The translations under genes and the position numbers were made by a program. Shown here one piece after another: positions 44,746-54,588 of a DNA stretch of 64,000 bases (position 1 is the stretch's first letter; every line of letters begins with the position of its first letter). Source of the stretch: Bacillota bacterium. Lineage in GTDB: Bacteria > Bacillota > JADQBR01. The notes below the pieces were generated by a model. That model made no database searches, was not told the origin of the DNA, and worked only from the letters and a program-made list of their open reading frames with translations. The stretch lies in NCBI GenBank assembly GCA_016278515.1, contig JADQBR010000002.1, forward strand, positions 177,798 through 241,797. The letters are read 5' to 3'.

Positions 44746-44784
44746 AATACTAAGAGTATTCCTTTTTGCTCTTAGTATTTTTTT
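44746..44784 (+). terminator. Terminator before the rnj promoter
   Basis: Perfect 11-bp stem aatactaagag (44746-44756) and ctcttagtatt (44769-44779) followed by a T-run. Confidence 0.88.
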
Positions 44785-44815
44785 GTTATACTATGTAATA
44801 ATAGTAGATAAGTGC

Positions 44816-44844
44816 TTGTGCAATAATTGCTCTTTCAGTATAAT
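44816..44844 (+). promoter_or_regulatory. Promoter of rnj
   Basis: TTGTGC (44816-44821), 17-bp spacer, TATAAT (44839-44844). Transcription would start near 44851, leaving a 180-nt leader. Confidence 0.65.
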
Positions 44845-44899
44845 ATAATCTAGGGTCTTCTTGTTTGGCAACATAATATATTTTACATTGTCTGTAATG

Positions 44900-44935
44900 T
44901 AGAAGTTGCTTTATAAGCTGCAACTTCTATATTTT
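44900..44935 (+). terminator. Leader terminator/attenuator of rnj
   Basis: Perfect 10-bp stem tagaagttgc (44900-44909) and gcaacttcta (44920-44929) followed by tatttta. It lies inside the rnj leader, between the promoter and the gene. The 358-bp gap from dapA to rnj holds only these regulatory elements. Confidence 0.65.
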
Positions 44936-45029
44936 ATAAAATGGCCGGGTGGTAAGTGGGTATTTGTTTTATTATGTTTTTCTTTGGTCGGATGAAAAAC
45001 GAAAATCTAAATTGCATGGAGGTGCATAT

Positions 45030-46697
45030 ATGGCGGATGAAGGAAAACTACAGCTAATTCCTCTAGGAGGTCTAGGGGAAATTGGTAAGAATATGATGGC
45101 TGTAAAATATGGTGATTCTATCGTCGTAATTGATGCGGGCTTAATTTTTCCCGAAGATGAGATGCTTGGTATTGATGTTGTAATACCTGATATTACTTAT
45201 CTGCTTGAAAACAAAAAATTAGTTAAAGGTATCATTCTTACCCATGGTCATGAAGATCACATTGGAGCATTACCCTATATCTTAAAGGAATTAAATGTCC
45301 CTGTATGGGGTACCAGGTTGACATTAGGATTATTAGAAAGAAAACTGAAAGAAAGTGGTATTTCAGAGAAAAATGTAAGATTGAATCAAGCAAAACCGAG
45401 GGATACACTAAGCGTAGGTCCGTTTAAAGTAGAATTGTTTAGGGTTAGTCACAGTATTGCGGATGCTGTTGGTTTAGCAATCCACACGCCGATTGGTACA
45501 TTAGTGCATACTGGTGATTTTAAACTGGATCAGACCCCGGTTGATAATGACGTTACAGACTTTGCCAAATTGGCAGAATTAGGTGAACAAGGCGTACTAG
45601 TTCTTATGTCCGATAGTACGAATGTCGAGCGGCCGGGATATACCATGTCTGAGAGGCGTGTTGGACATACATTTGATGAAATATTTAGAGAGGCTCAGGA
45701 AAGAATTATTGTAGCTAGCTTTGCCTCTAATATTCACAGAATACAGCAAATAATAACTACTGCGCATAACTACAGTCGAAAGGTTGCAATCGTCGGCAGG
45801 AGTATGTTGAATGTAGTGAGTGTCGCATCAGATCTTGGCTATTTGGATGTCCCCGAGGGGATAATAGTGGAATTAGATGAAATTAACCGTTTGCCAAAAA
45901 GTAAAGCAGTAATAATTAGTACAGGTAGTCAAGGCGAACCTATGTCTGCTTTAACTAGAATGGCAAAGTCAGAGCACAAGGGAATTGAGATTGTTCCAGG
46001 AGATACTGTTGTAATATCTGCCACCCCAATTCCCGGAAATGAAAAAATGGTTGCAAGAACTGTTGACCACCTCTTTAAGCAGGGGGCGGAGGTCATACAT
46101 GAAGCAGTATCGGGAATCCATGTTTCGGGACACGCAAGTCAAGAGGAATTAAAGATGATGTTAAATCTTGTCCGACCTAAATTCTTTGTTCCCGTTCATG
46201 GTGAATATCGCATGTTAGTAAAACATTCCAAACTGGCTGCAGAGTTAGGCGTTGATCCCGAAAACATTTTTGTTGCAGAAAACGGCCAAATATTGGAGTT
46301 TACTCAAAAACGCGGGCGGATTGCAGGGCGAGTCCCCTCGGGGCGAGTTTTAGTGGATGGCTTAGGCGTAGGAGATGTAGGAAATATTGTCCTTAGAGAT
46401 AGAAAGCAATTATCTCAAGATGGTATTTTAATAGTAGTAGTAACATTAAACAAAGAAAATGGACAAGTTGCAGCTGGCCCAGATATAGTATCCCGAGGAT
46501 TTGTTTACGTAAGAGAATCAGAAGAACTTCTAGATGAAGCAAAAATACGCGTTACACAGGCGTTAGAAAAATGTTGCGGTGGAAAAACCTCAGATTGGTC
46601 CACAATTAAATCTAGCATTAGGGACACATTAGGGAAATTTCTATTTGAAAAAACGCATCGGCGGCCAATGATTTTACCAATCATCATGGAAATATAA
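45030..46697 (+). CDS. rnj: Ribonuclease J
   Basis: 555-residue beta-lactamase/beta-CASP RNase with 5'-3' exo- and endonuclease activity. The zinc motif H-G-H-E-D-H is at residues 72-77. S-D-S-T-N-V, the beta-CASP A-S-F-A-S-N-I-H-R and H-V-S-G-H-A-S follow. ATG 45030 is used because it has tggaggtg before it. An 81-base longer reading lacks an SD. Follows dapA as in Bacillus (ymfA/rnjB), so it may be the J2-type paralogue; J1 versus J2 cannot be told. The leader may be attenuated. Confidence 0.95.
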   Translation: MADEGKLQLIPLGGLGEIGKNMMAVKYGDSIVVIDAGLIFPEDEMLGIDVVIPDITYLLENKKLVKGIILTHGHEDHIGALPYILKELNVPVWGTRLTLGLLERKLKESGISEKNVRLNQAKPRDTLSVGPFKVELFRVSHSIADAVGLAIHTPIGTLVHTGDFKLDQTPVDNDVTDFAKLAELGEQGVLVLMSDSTNVERPGYTMSERRVGHTFDEIFREAQERIIVASFASNIHRIQQIITTAHNYSRKVAIVGRSMLNVVSVASDLGYLDVPEGIIVELDEINRLPKSKAVIISTGSQGEPMSALTRMAKSEHKGIEIVPGDTVVISATPIPGNEKMVARTVDHLFKQGAEVIHEAVSGIHVSGHASQEELKMMLNLVRPKFFVPVHGEYRMLVKHSKLAAELGVDPENIFVAENGQILEFTQKRGRIAGRVPSGRVLVDGLGVGDVGNIVLRDRKQLSQDGILIVVVTLNKENGQVAAGPDIVSRGFVYVRESEELLDEAKIRVTQALEKCCGGKTSDWSTIKSSIRDTLGKFLFEKTHRRPMILPIIMEI

Positions 46698-46716
46698 GGC
46701 ATATTACTATTACTGA

Positions 46717-46747
46717 AATACGCAGCTCAACAGTTGCGTATTTTTTT
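46717..46747 (+). terminator. rnj terminator
   Basis: Stem aatacgca (46717-46724) and tgcgtatt (46735-46742), then a T-run. Confidence 0.85.
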
Positions 46748-46797
46748 CTTAGTTATACAAATACTAGATATGCATATTAATTTAGGAGTGATAATTT

Positions 46798-47574
46798 ATG
46801 AATAATGATTACTTGAAAGAATCAATGACAACTACTCCGCCAGTTACGCCTACAACTATTCCCCAACAGCCGTTACCTCAACCCAATCGAAGGTCAAAAA
46901 AGGTGAAAGGCACTCCCAAGAGCAACAATATTAAAGAGCTGGGTACTACTGAGATACCAGGTAATACAAGCAAAATACATTGTATTACCATCATTGGCCA
47001 AATTGAAGGACATATTGTGATGCCAGCTCAGAATAAAACTACTAAATACGAACATATAATTCCTCAATTAGTAGCTATTGAACAAAATGACAGTATTGAA
47101 GGCGTTGTTGTAATGCTGAATACTGTTGGGGGTGATGTTGAAGCAGGCTTGGCCATTGCCGAAATGCTTGCAAGTATGAGCAAGCCGACGGTTTCCTTAG
47201 TTTTGGGAGGAGGACACAGCATAGGGGTTCCTATTGCGGTATCTTCTAACTACTCCTTTATTGCAGAGAGTGCAACTATGACTATTCATCCAGTTAGATT
47301 AACTGGCTTGGTTATTGGGGTGCCTCAAACATACGAATATTTGGACAAAATGCAGGACCGTGTCATAAATTTTGTCACTGCGCACTCGAGTATTGCTGAA
47401 AAAAAATTTAGAGAACTAATGTTTACAACCGGAGAGCTGGCTAGGGACGTAGGATCGGTAGTTGTAGGCCAAGACGCAGTTAAATATGGCTTAATTAATG
47501 AAGTTGGTGGGATGTCAAGCGCGGTAGGAAAAGTGAAGGAACTAGTTGAAGCAAACAAGAAATGGAGGCATTAA
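46798..47574 (+). CDS. tepA: ClpP-like serine protease TepA
   Basis: 258-residue ClpP-fold protein of the TepA (translocation-enhancing) family. A low-complexity Pro/Thr-rich N-terminus (about 1-55) precedes the ClpP-like core. The serine is Ser141 in G-G-G-H-S-I-G and the histidine His164 in T-I-H-P. The core ends with [11 protein letters not shown]. Bacillus TepA processes residual signal peptides and contributes to sporulation. SD ttaggagtg. Followed at once by ylzJ, the usual pair between rnj and spoIIIE. Confidence 0.9.
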   Translation: MNNDYLKESMTTTPPVTPTTIPQQPLPQPNRRSKKVKGTPKSNNIKELGTTEIPGNTSKIHCITIIGQIEGHIVMPAQNKTTKYEHIIPQLVAIEQNDSIEGVVVMLNTVGGDVEAGLAIAEMLASMSKPTVSLVLGGGHSIGVPIAVSSNYSFIAESATMTIHPVRLTGLVIGVPQTYEYLDKMQDRVINFVTAHSSIAEKKFRELMFTTGELARDVGSVVVGQDAVKYGLINEVGGMSSAVGKVKELVEANKKWRH

Positions 47575-47575
47575 T

Positions 47576-47773
47576 ATGGTAGTTTTATACACCACTATGC
47601 CTTTAGAAACTATCTTTCCGGCTGATATAAGCGAACGGAAGATAATCCACCAAGGTAACCAAATGGTAGAAATAGAACCATTTGATTACAACAAGGCAAG
47701 AATTGTACGGGTGATTAGCACAGACCCCCAGGATTATATGGAAGAAAGTTTGCAACCGGGAACTATCATTTAG
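47576..47773 (+). CDS. YlzJ-like protein
   Basis: 65-residue protein. It matches the small YlzJ family by context (between tepA and spoIIIE) and by the start V-L-Y-T-T-M-P-L-E and internal V-R-V-I-S-T-D-P-Q-D-Y-M. ATG 47576 has ggagg at 47564-47568, inside the end of tepA. Function unknown; its conserved position suggests a sporulation-linked role. A terminator follows. Confidence 0.75.
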   Translation: MVVLYTTMPLETIFPADISERKIIHQGNQMVEIEPFDYNKARIVRVISTDPQDYMEESLQPGTII

Positions 47774-47779
47774 GATTAG

Positions 47780-47805
47780 AGCATCGGAGAATTCCGATGC
47801 TTTTC
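47780..47805 (+). terminator. ylzJ terminator
   Basis: Perfect 9-bp stem agcatcgga (47780-47788) and tccgatgct (47793-47801), then tttt. Confidence 0.88.
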
Positions 47806-47888
47806 TACAATCTATAATAGTCAAGCATTTTTGCTTATGGTATAATGTATCCAGCATAATTATAGTACATAACAAAGGAGCGGTAAGA

Positions 47889-49490
47889 TTGGAACTGGCT
47901 TTTGGTTTTCTTGGGGGTTTAGCGCTTTTCATTTATGGCATGCAAAACATGGGAGAAGGTCTGCAAAAATCGGCTGGCAATAGGATGAGGAAAATTCTCG
48001 AAGCCTTAACTAATGTCCCTGTCATTGGAGTATTGGTTGGTGCCTTGGTAACTTCAATAATACAATCAAGTAGCGCAACAACAGTTATGGTAATTGGTTT
48101 TGTCAATGCAGGCTTAATTACTTTAAAACAATCTATTGGGGTAATAATGGGAGCAAATATTGGGACCACCATAACAGCTCAGTTAATTTCTTTTAAATTG
48201 ACTCATTTTACTTTAGCTATTATTGCGTTTGGTTTTATTCTTAATTTTTTTGCTAAAAAAAGAACAATAAAATATCTTGGACAAGTACTCTTAGGATTTG
48301 GACTATTGCTTTTAGGTATGGACTTCATGAAAGATGCAATGGCCCCACTAAGAGATTACCCTGGGTTTAGGGAGTTCATGACTAATTTTTCGCGGTATCC
48401 TTTATTAGGCTTAGGTGTCGGCATAGTAATGACTGTTGCTGTCCAGAGTTCAAGTGCTACAATCGGTATACTAATTGCAATGGCCAGTCAGGGGTTACTT
48501 CCGTTATATGCTGCATTACCAATATTGTTGGGAGATAATATTGGCACTTGTATTACTGCTTTACTGGCTAGCATTGGAACAAACCTAACAGCAAAGCGGG
48601 CAGCTTTAGCCCATGTGCTTTTTAACTTGGTAGGTAGTCTGATTTTCCTAATAGGGATGAAGTATTTCTATAGTTTGGTTTTATACATTTCTCCGGATAA
48701 CATATCGCGCCAGATAGCAAATGCACACGCCTCTTTTAATATTATGAATACATTACTGTTTTTGCCGTTTATAGGGGTATTTGCTAAATTTATAGAAAGA
48801 ATGATACCTGGAGATGTCGTAAGGCAGGAACCTGGTGCAATTTATCTTGATCATAGGATGCTAAAGACCCCGGCTATTGCACTTTCACTTGCAACAAAAG
48901 AATTAATTAGAATGGCTGAGCTATCAAAACAGAATGTCATTGATGCCATGCAAGGATTTATACATAATGATGAGAAAAAATTAAAGGAAGTTTTTGAGAG
49001 AGAGGATATTATTGATAACTTGGAAGAAGCTATTACTGCCTATTTGGCTCATATTTCTCAAAAAGGCTTAAGTCCAGAGTTATCAATCAAGCACACAGGT
49101 TTACTTCATGCAGTAAATGATATTGAAAGAATTGGTGACCATGCGGAAAACATTGCTCAGATGGCGTCTAGTAAAGCAGATGACAACATACATTTTTCAG
49201 ATAAAGCCATAATAGAATTACGAGAAATGGCAGATTTAGCTTTAGGTACATTTATGGCAGCAATTGAAGCATTAGAGAAAGATAATAAGATTGCCGCTCA
49301 AAAAGCCGTAGAAATGGAAAACGATGTTGATGTAAGAGAAATGCAGTTGAGACGCAGCCATATCGGACGGTTAAACCAAGGAGAATGTTTAACCGCAGCT
49401 GGTATTGTCTTTTTAGATATTATTAGTAATCTGGAAAGAGTGGGGGATCATTCTCATAACATTGCCACTGTTGTGCTTGGGGATATTTAG
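47889..49490 (+). CDS. Na+/phosphate cotransporter with C-terminal PhoU domain
   Basis: 533-residue NptA/PNaS-family transporter. Two inverted Na/Pi repeats carry the signatures Q-S-S-S-A-T-T-V and Q-S-S-S-A-T-I-G. A PhoU-like helical bundle (about 335-530) follows. Such proteins move phosphate with sodium, and the PhoU part may sense or regulate. Start is TTG 47889 with aaaggagcgg. A TATAAT (47841-47846) suggests its own promoter. A uppP gene follows 15 bp later, which may link phosphate handling with undecaprenyl phosphate recycling (inference). Confidence 0.92.
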   Translation: MELAFGFLGGLALFIYGMQNMGEGLQKSAGNRMRKILEALTNVPVIGVLVGALVTSIIQSSSATTVMVIGFVNAGLITLKQSIGVIMGANIGTTITAQLISFKLTHFTLAIIAFGFILNFFAKKRTIKYLGQVLLGFGLLLLGMDFMKDAMAPLRDYPGFREFMTNFSRYPLLGLGVGIVMTVAVQSSSATIGILIAMASQGLLPLYAALPILLGDNIGTCITALLASIGTNLTAKRAALAHVLFNLVGSLIFLIGMKYFYSLVLYISPDNISRQIANAHASFNIMNTLLFLPFIGVFAKFIERMIPGDVVRQEPGAIYLDHRMLKTPAIALSLATKELIRMAELSKQNVIDAMQGFIHNDEKKLKEVFEREDIIDNLEEAITAYLAHISQKGLSPELSIKHTGLLHAVNDIERIGDHAENIAQMASSKADDNIHFSDKAIIELREMADLALGTFMAAIEALEKDNKIAAQKAVEMENDVDVREMQLRRSHIGRLNQGECLTAAGIVFLDIISNLERVGDHSHNIATVVLGDI

Positions 49491-49505
49491 TGAGGAGTTG
49501 TTCAA

Positions 49506-50276
49506 ATGACCATAATTGATGCAATAGTACTGGGGGTCTTGCAAGGAGTTACTGAATTTTTGCCCGTTAGCAGTTCAGGCCACTTAGTTATTTTCGGGCA
49601 TTTTATGAAGATCAGCACCCCTGGCGTAACTTTCGAGGTATTGTTACATTTTGGGACATTAATTGCCGTATTGATATATTTCCGCAAAGATATTATTAAT
49701 TTGCTGAAGCATCCTAAAGATAAATATTTATGGTTAATTTTTATCGGTATTATTCCTGCCGGAGTAATTGGCGTGCTATTTGAAAGTGCTTTTGAAAAGT
49801 TATTTGACTCGGTGACAATTGTCGCTTTGATGCTTCTGGTAACAGGACTAATATTATGGGTTGGAGAAAAACTGGGCAATGGCAGCAGAGGACCTAATGA
49901 AATGAATATTAAGGACGCATTAGTAATTGGTTTTGCCCAAAGTTTAGCCATTATACCGGGTATTTCCCGAGCCGGAAGTACCATTTCTGCTGGTTTATTA
50001 ATTGGCTTGAATAGAGATACAGCAGCAAGATATTCATTTTTAGTAGTTATTCCGGTAATATTTGGCGCAACTATTCTTAAAGTAAAAGACTTAATGGAAG
50101 TAGGATTGCAAACTGAATATCTGGCACCATATGTAATAGGCACAGTTGTCTCAGGTTTAAGTGGTTACTTTGCTATTGCCATCCTGTTGAAAATGCTTAA
50201 TACTGGAAAACTTCGAGTTTTTAGTTACTACTGCTGGGCGGTAGGATCTATTACTCTTTTATCAGTAATTATCTAA
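49506..50276 (+). CDS. uppP: Undecaprenyl-diphosphate phosphatase
   Basis: 256-residue polytopic BacA/UppP protein that recycles undecaprenyl pyrophosphate for peptidoglycan synthesis and gives low-level bacitracin tolerance. The two active-site motifs are clear: G-V-T-E-F-L-P-V-S-S-S-G-H and P-G-I-S-R-A-G-S-T. About eight membrane helices. SD gaggagttg. A short hairpin (about 50283-50299, ggctgcc/ggcagtc) follows. Confidence 0.95.
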   Translation: MTIIDAIVLGVLQGVTEFLPVSSSGHLVIFGHFMKISTPGVTFEVLLHFGTLIAVLIYFRKDIINLLKHPKDKYLWLIFIGIIPAGVIGVLFESAFEKLFDSVTIVALMLLVTGLILWVGEKLGNGSRGPNEMNIKDALVIGFAQSLAIIPGISRAGSTISAGLLIGLNRDTAARYSFLVVIPVIFGATILKVKDLMEVGLQTEYLAPYVIGTVVSGLSGYFAIAILLKMLNTGKLRVFSYYCWAVGSITLLSVII

Positions 50277-50379
50277 AATAGGGGCTGCCTTAGGCAGTCC
50301 TTATAATATTAAAGATTGCATTTTAGTAAAGGAAATACTTCTTCTATGGAGAAAGAATGTTCTAGAGGTGACGGCTTTA

Positions 50380-52662
50380 ATGTCTAATTTGTTTCCCCAA
50401 ATTAAAGATGAGATTAAAAACGAAATAATCGGTATAATACTTGTAGGTTTTGCCATATTTTCTGGAGTCAGCTTATATGCAGTGGCGTCGGGGGAGATTG
50501 AAACCTCTAAAGCTATAGGTACAGTCGGTGCTTTTTGGGTCAGGATTCTCAGCGGGTTGAGTGGGAGAGGCCGGATATTCCTTCCAATTGTAATTGGGAT
50601 ACTTGGCATAAAGCTCATGAAAGACCGCGACCTCAATGCAGTTGCTCAGAGGCTGCTTGGCGGTTTATTACTATACTTGTCGGTGCTTGCATTTTTTCAC
50701 CAATCATTTATTATCAGGGGAGAGTACCTCCTTGCTATGAAGCAAGGGCTAAGCGGTTCCGGTGGAGGAGTAATTGGTGCCTTGGCGGCCGTAACTCTTT
50801 ATGCTTTATTTGGCCCCTTGGGTTCCGAGGTAATTCTAATTACTTTAAGTATAGTTTCACTGTTACTTATTACCAATGCTTCATTACTAAGTATTGGTAA
50901 TAAGATAATAATAATCTTACTGACGATATACCGATCAGGAAGAGACAAGGTTGTTGATTTTATTTTTACTGTAGAGGAAGAAGATATCGTCAGCAAGTCT
51001 TCAAAGAAGAAAACTAAAAAACGGCAGGGGAAGATGGCTAATACGATGGAACCAGTTATCTATGACCATGCGGAAATTAATAATTCCTCAAAAATGGATT
51101 TTGCGGAAGACAATGAGTCATTAGAATTAGGAGAAGCAGTTGTTCCATCGATTGATAAGCAAAATACCTCTAACGCGTCGGAGAAAACTCCTAAAACAGA
51201 ACAAGGAAATATTGGCAGCGATTTAGGTGAATATACATTGCCTTCAACAACGATTTTGCAACGATCTATGAAAGTAAAGAATCCTAGAATGAATAAGGAT
51301 ATTTCAGACAAAATAAAACTTCTTGAAGAAACACTGCAAAGCTTTGGAGTAAAAGCAAAAGTGACACAAGTAAGTCGCGGTCCTGCTATTACTCGTTATG
51401 AACTGCAGCCTGCACCTGGCGTTAAGGTTAGCAAAATTGTTAATTTAGCTGACGATATAGCATTGAGTTTGGCTGCTTCCGATGTTAGAATTGAAGCGCC
51501 TATTCCAGGTAAAGCTGCAATAGGTATTGAAGTACCTAATAATCAGATAGCGACCGTTCACTTCCGGGAAGTTTTAGAAACGCCTGAATTTCAACAATCA
51601 ACCTCGAATCTAACTGTTGCATTGGGTAAGAATATCGCAGGTAACCCCATAGTAGCCGACTTGAGTAAAATGCCACATTTGCTAATTGCTGGCGCTACCG
51701 GTTCAGGTAAAAGTGTCTGCATGAATTCATTAATTGGGAGCCTATTATATAAAAGTAAGCCTAACGAATTAAAATTTTTAATGATTGACCCTAAGATGGT
51801 TGAGTTGACTGATTATAACGGTATTCCCCATCTGATATCCCCTGTGGTTACTGATGCAAAGCGTTCAGCGACGGCGCTGCGCTGGATGGTTAATGAAATG
51901 GAAAATCGCTATGAATTATTTGCTGGAGCCGGTGTTAAGGATATTGATCGCTATAACAAGTTAAAAGCTAAGGAAAATCCGGATGACACGCCTCCTGCGT
52001 TGCCCTATATAGTGGTATTGATTGATGAACTTGCAGATCTCATGATGGTAGCACCGGCAGATGTTGAAGATGCAATATGCCGTCTTGCTCAGATGGCCAG
52101 AGCAGCAGGTATTCATTTAGTTGTCGCAACTCAAAGACCCTCTGTTGATGTTATTACGGGTGTGATAAAAGCTAATATCCCTTCACGCATTGCCTTTGCG
52201 GTTTCATCTCAAACTGATTCCAGGACTATTTTGGATACTGGCGGTGCAGAAAAATTAATGGGTCGGGGCGATATGCTGTTTTTTCCGGTCGGCGCCGCAA
52301 AACCGCTTAGAGTACAAGGAGTTTATGTGTCAGATAATGAAATTAACTCCTTAGTGGGATTTATCAAGAAACAGGGTAAACCAGAATACCAAAAAGAGCT
52401 TTTCGATAAGAAAGAAACTAAAGATAATAAGGAAGAATTAAATGACGAATTATTACCGGAAGCTGCAAAACTGCTGATAGAAAGCGGCCAAGCCTCAATC
52501 TCCATGTTGCAGCGTAGGTTGCGTATCGGATATACTAGAGCAGCGCGCCTGATTGATATTATGGAAGAGAGAGGAATTGTCGGCGGTTACGAAGGAAGTA
52601 AACCCCGGGCAGTGTTAATGACACTGGATGAGTGGTATCGCTCTTTCGAAAAAAAAGAATGA
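50380..52662 (+). CDS. DNA translocase FtsK/SpoIIIE
   Basis: 760-residue septal DNA pump. Four or so N-terminal membrane helices (about 15-165) precede a charged linker (about 195-300), then the RecA-like motor with Walker A G-A-T-G-S-G-K-S (438-445) and Walker B V-L-I-D-E-L-A-D. The C-terminal gamma winged-helix (Q-R-R-L-R-I-G-Y-T-R-A-A-R-L-I) reads the chromosomal polarity sequences. ATG 50380 is chosen with agaggtg upstream. Located after tepA/ylzJ as spoIIIE is in Bacillus, so the sporulation translocase is likely. Confidence 0.95.
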   Translation: MSNLFPQIKDEIKNEIIGIILVGFAIFSGVSLYAVASGEIETSKAIGTVGAFWVRILSGLSGRGRIFLPIVIGILGIKLMKDRDLNAVAQRLLGGLLLYLSVLAFFHQSFIIRGEYLLAMKQGLSGSGGGVIGALAAVTLYALFGPLGSEVILITLSIVSLLLITNASLLSIGNKIIIILLTIYRSGRDKVVDFIFTVEEEDIVSKSSKKKTKKRQGKMANTMEPVIYDHAEINNSSKMDFAEDNESLELGEAVVPSIDKQNTSNASEKTPKTEQGNIGSDLGEYTLPSTTILQRSMKVKNPRMNKDISDKIKLLEETLQSFGVKAKVTQVSRGPAITRYELQPAPGVKVSKIVNLADDIALSLAASDVRIEAPIPGKAAIGIEVPNNQIATVHFREVLETPEFQQSTSNLTVALGKNIAGNPIVADLSKMPHLLIAGATGSGKSVCMNSLIGSLLYKSKPNELKFLMIDPKMVELTDYNGIPHLISPVVTDAKRSATALRWMVNEMENRYELFAGAGVKDIDRYNKLKAKENPDDTPPALPYIVVLIDELADLMMVAPADVEDAICRLAQMARAAGIHLVVATQRPSVDVITGVIKANIPSRIAFAVSSQTDSRTILDTGGAEKLMGRGDMLFFPVGAAKPLRVQGVYVSDNEINSLVGFIKKQGKPEYQKELFDKKETKDNKEELNDELLPEAAKLLIESGQASISMLQRRLRIGYTRAARLIDIMEERGIVGGYEGSKPRAVLMTLDEWYRSFEKKE

Positions 52663-52740
52663 AAGAGGCACCTGCAGGCAATAGTACTGATAGCAGCCAC
52701 TATTCCACGCATAGTATTAGTAGGAAAGAAGTGACATTCA

Positions 52741-53763
52741 TTGAAAGATATTTCAATAGAGGACGCGTTAAAGATGCATACTGTATTTGTCGATCTGCGT
52801 TCGCCCAAAGAATTTGATGAAGATCATGTGCCGAATGCTGTTAATATTCCTTTACTAAATGATGAAGAAAGACATTTAGTTGGTACAGCGTACAAACAGG
52901 ACGGAAGCACCATTGCAAAAGAAATTGGTTTAGAATTCGTAGCGCCTAAGCTGCCTCTGATTGTAAAGGAGATAAAGGAACTCTACAACCATAATCCGGT
53001 AGTTATCTACTGTTGGCGAGGTGGCCTCCGAAGTAGATCCCTGACTCAAGTACTTAATCTTATGGGTATATCAGCATATAGGTTAACCGGAGGGTACAAA
53101 GCATTTCGTAAACATGTCTATGATTTTTTTCAAGAAGAAATGCCTTATAAATTTGTTGTTCTTCACGGATTAACCGGAACAGGGAAAACGGATATTATAC
53201 TTGAGCTACAGAAGTTGGGGAAACCCGCAATAGATTTAGAAGGTCTGGCTAATAATCGCGGTTCGGTCTTTGGCAGTGTGGGTTTAGGGGCGCAGTATTC
53301 ACAAAAGAAATTTGAAACAAAACTGTGTCAGGCTTGCAAAAGTATTCAGCCAGGTAGTTTTGTAGTAGTTGAAGGTGAAAGTAAGCGCTTGGGAAGAAAC
53401 TTTATTCCGGATTCTTTCTTTGAAGCAATGAACAACGGAATTAACGTTTTGGTGTATGATGAGCTTGAAAGAAGAATAACTAGAATAGTAGATGAATATA
53501 AAGAGGATACGCAGGAAAATACCGATGCAATTTTGCATGCGATTTCGTGCTTAAAAAAACGATTGGGGAAGAAAGCCATATCTACTTTAAGTGAAATGTT
53601 ACTGGCAGGAAATGTACATTCCGTTGTTGAATACTTATTAGTTAACTATTATGATCCTCTTTACAATTACCCTAAAAAATTTGAAAATGAATGTTCTATT
53701 TCTCTCAGTGGTACAGATCCACAAACCAGTGCTAGAACCCTAGTTAGCTATCTAAATATATAG
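52741..53763 (+). CDS. mnmH: tRNA 2-selenouridine synthase MnmH/SelU
   Basis: 340-residue fusion of a rhodanese domain and a P-loop domain. The rhodanese active-site cysteine is Cys91 in Y-C-W-R-G-G; the P-loop is G-L-T-G-T-G-K-T (143-150). MnmH replaces sulfur by selenium in the wobble base mnm5s2U of Lys, Glu and Gln tRNAs using selenophosphate, so a selD gene must exist elsewhere. Start TTG 52741; the SD is weak. It is not part of the standard Firmicutes gene order here. Confidence 0.92.
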   Translation: MKDISIEDALKMHTVFVDLRSPKEFDEDHVPNAVNIPLLNDEERHLVGTAYKQDGSTIAKEIGLEFVAPKLPLIVKEIKELYNHNPVVIYCWRGGLRSRSLTQVLNLMGISAYRLTGGYKAFRKHVYDFFQEEMPYKFVVLHGLTGTGKTDIILELQKLGKPAIDLEGLANNRGSVFGSVGLGAQYSQKKFETKLCQACKSIQPGSFVVVEGESKRLGRNFIPDSFFEAMNNGINVLVYDELERRITRIVDEYKEDTQENTDAILHAISCLKKRLGKKAISTLSEMLLAGNVHSVVEYLLVNYYDPLYNYPKKFENECSISLSGTDPQTSARTLVSYLNI

Positions 53764-53776
53764 GGAGGTATACCCG

Positions 53777-54556
53777 GTGGGCCAAATTGGTGAATTACTA
53801 ACTCGAATAAGAAAGAAAAAGGATCTTTCTCTAAGAGAAGTAGAGCAGGCGACTAAAATACGCATAAAATACCTAGAGGCACTAGAACAAGAGAATTTTA
53901 ATGAGCTGCCGGGAGAGGTTTATGTGATAGGTTTTCTTCGTACTTATTGCCGATACTTAGGGTTAGAAGCTGATGTTATTGTTGAAGAATATAAAAAACA
54001 ATTTGGTAAACCGGAAAAACCCGAAGAAGAAATAGAACCAAGTTCTTCTTACTCGGGGAAAAAATTACCATATAAATTGGTTATTAGCATTGTTTTAGGC
54101 GTCATACTACTATTTTTGGTGGGTTCACTATTAATCAGCAAAATGTACTTTCAATCCCAACCGGCATCTGCGCCAACCACTAATGAAAAAACATTGAAGG
54201 AAACTGATAATCCTATAGAAAATCAAGCAAGCCAAGGGAGTCAACCAAAAGACAATTCTCAGGGAAATAATGTTCAAACACCCGCAACTGGAAATAGTTC
54301 TGTCCCGGTAAGTCAGGTTGTCAGCGTTAAATTAGAAATAGCAAAGGGAAAATGCTGGGTCAAGGTTACTTCTGATGAGCAAGTAGTGTTCACAGGTACG
54401 TTGGAAGGTCCGTTTGTCAAAGAATTTACTGCAAAGAATAAAATAAGAATAGTTTTTGGTAATGCTGGAGTGGTTAAACTATACCGAGACGGTCAAAATA
54501 TTGGAAAAATTGGTGAAATGGGAGAAGTTGTAACCAAAGTTTTTGATAGAGATTAA
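53777..54556 (+). CDS. RodZ-like helix-turn-helix membrane protein (YmfM family)
   Basis: 259-residue bitopic protein. An N-terminal HTH_25 domain (1-75; L-T-R-I-R-K-K-K-D-L-S-L-R-E-V) is followed by one membrane helix (about 97-118), a Ser/Gln/Asn-rich linker and a DUF4115 beta-domain (about 180-255, C-W-V-K-V-T-S-D). In RodZ the HTH binds MreB and the outer domain helps cell elongation. YmfM lies upstream of pgsA in Bacillus too. Start GTG 53777 with gggaggt. Confidence 0.88.
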   Translation: MGQIGELLTRIRKKKDLSLREVEQATKIRIKYLEALEQENFNELPGEVYVIGFLRTYCRYLGLEADVIVEEYKKQFGKPEKPEEEIEPSSSYSGKKLPYKLVISIVLGVILLFLVGSLLISKMYFQSQPASAPTTNEKTLKETDNPIENQASQGSQPKDNSQGNNVQTPATGNSSVPVSQVVSVKLEIAKGKCWVKVTSDEQVVFTGTLEGPFVKEFTAKNKIRIVFGNAGVVKLYRDGQNIGKIGEMGEVVTKVFDRD

Positions 54557-54588
54557 CAACTTTATTATTCTGCTAAAAGAGGGGTTTC

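Noticed and set aside
44949..45029. 27-residue N-terminal extension of RNase J
   Set aside because: No SD before the upstream GTG/ATG; the ATG at 45030 has tggaggtg and gives the family start.
49502..50143. 213-codon antisense ORF opposite uppP
   Set aside because: Shadow of a membrane-protein gene whose codon bias keeps the other strand open; no family features.
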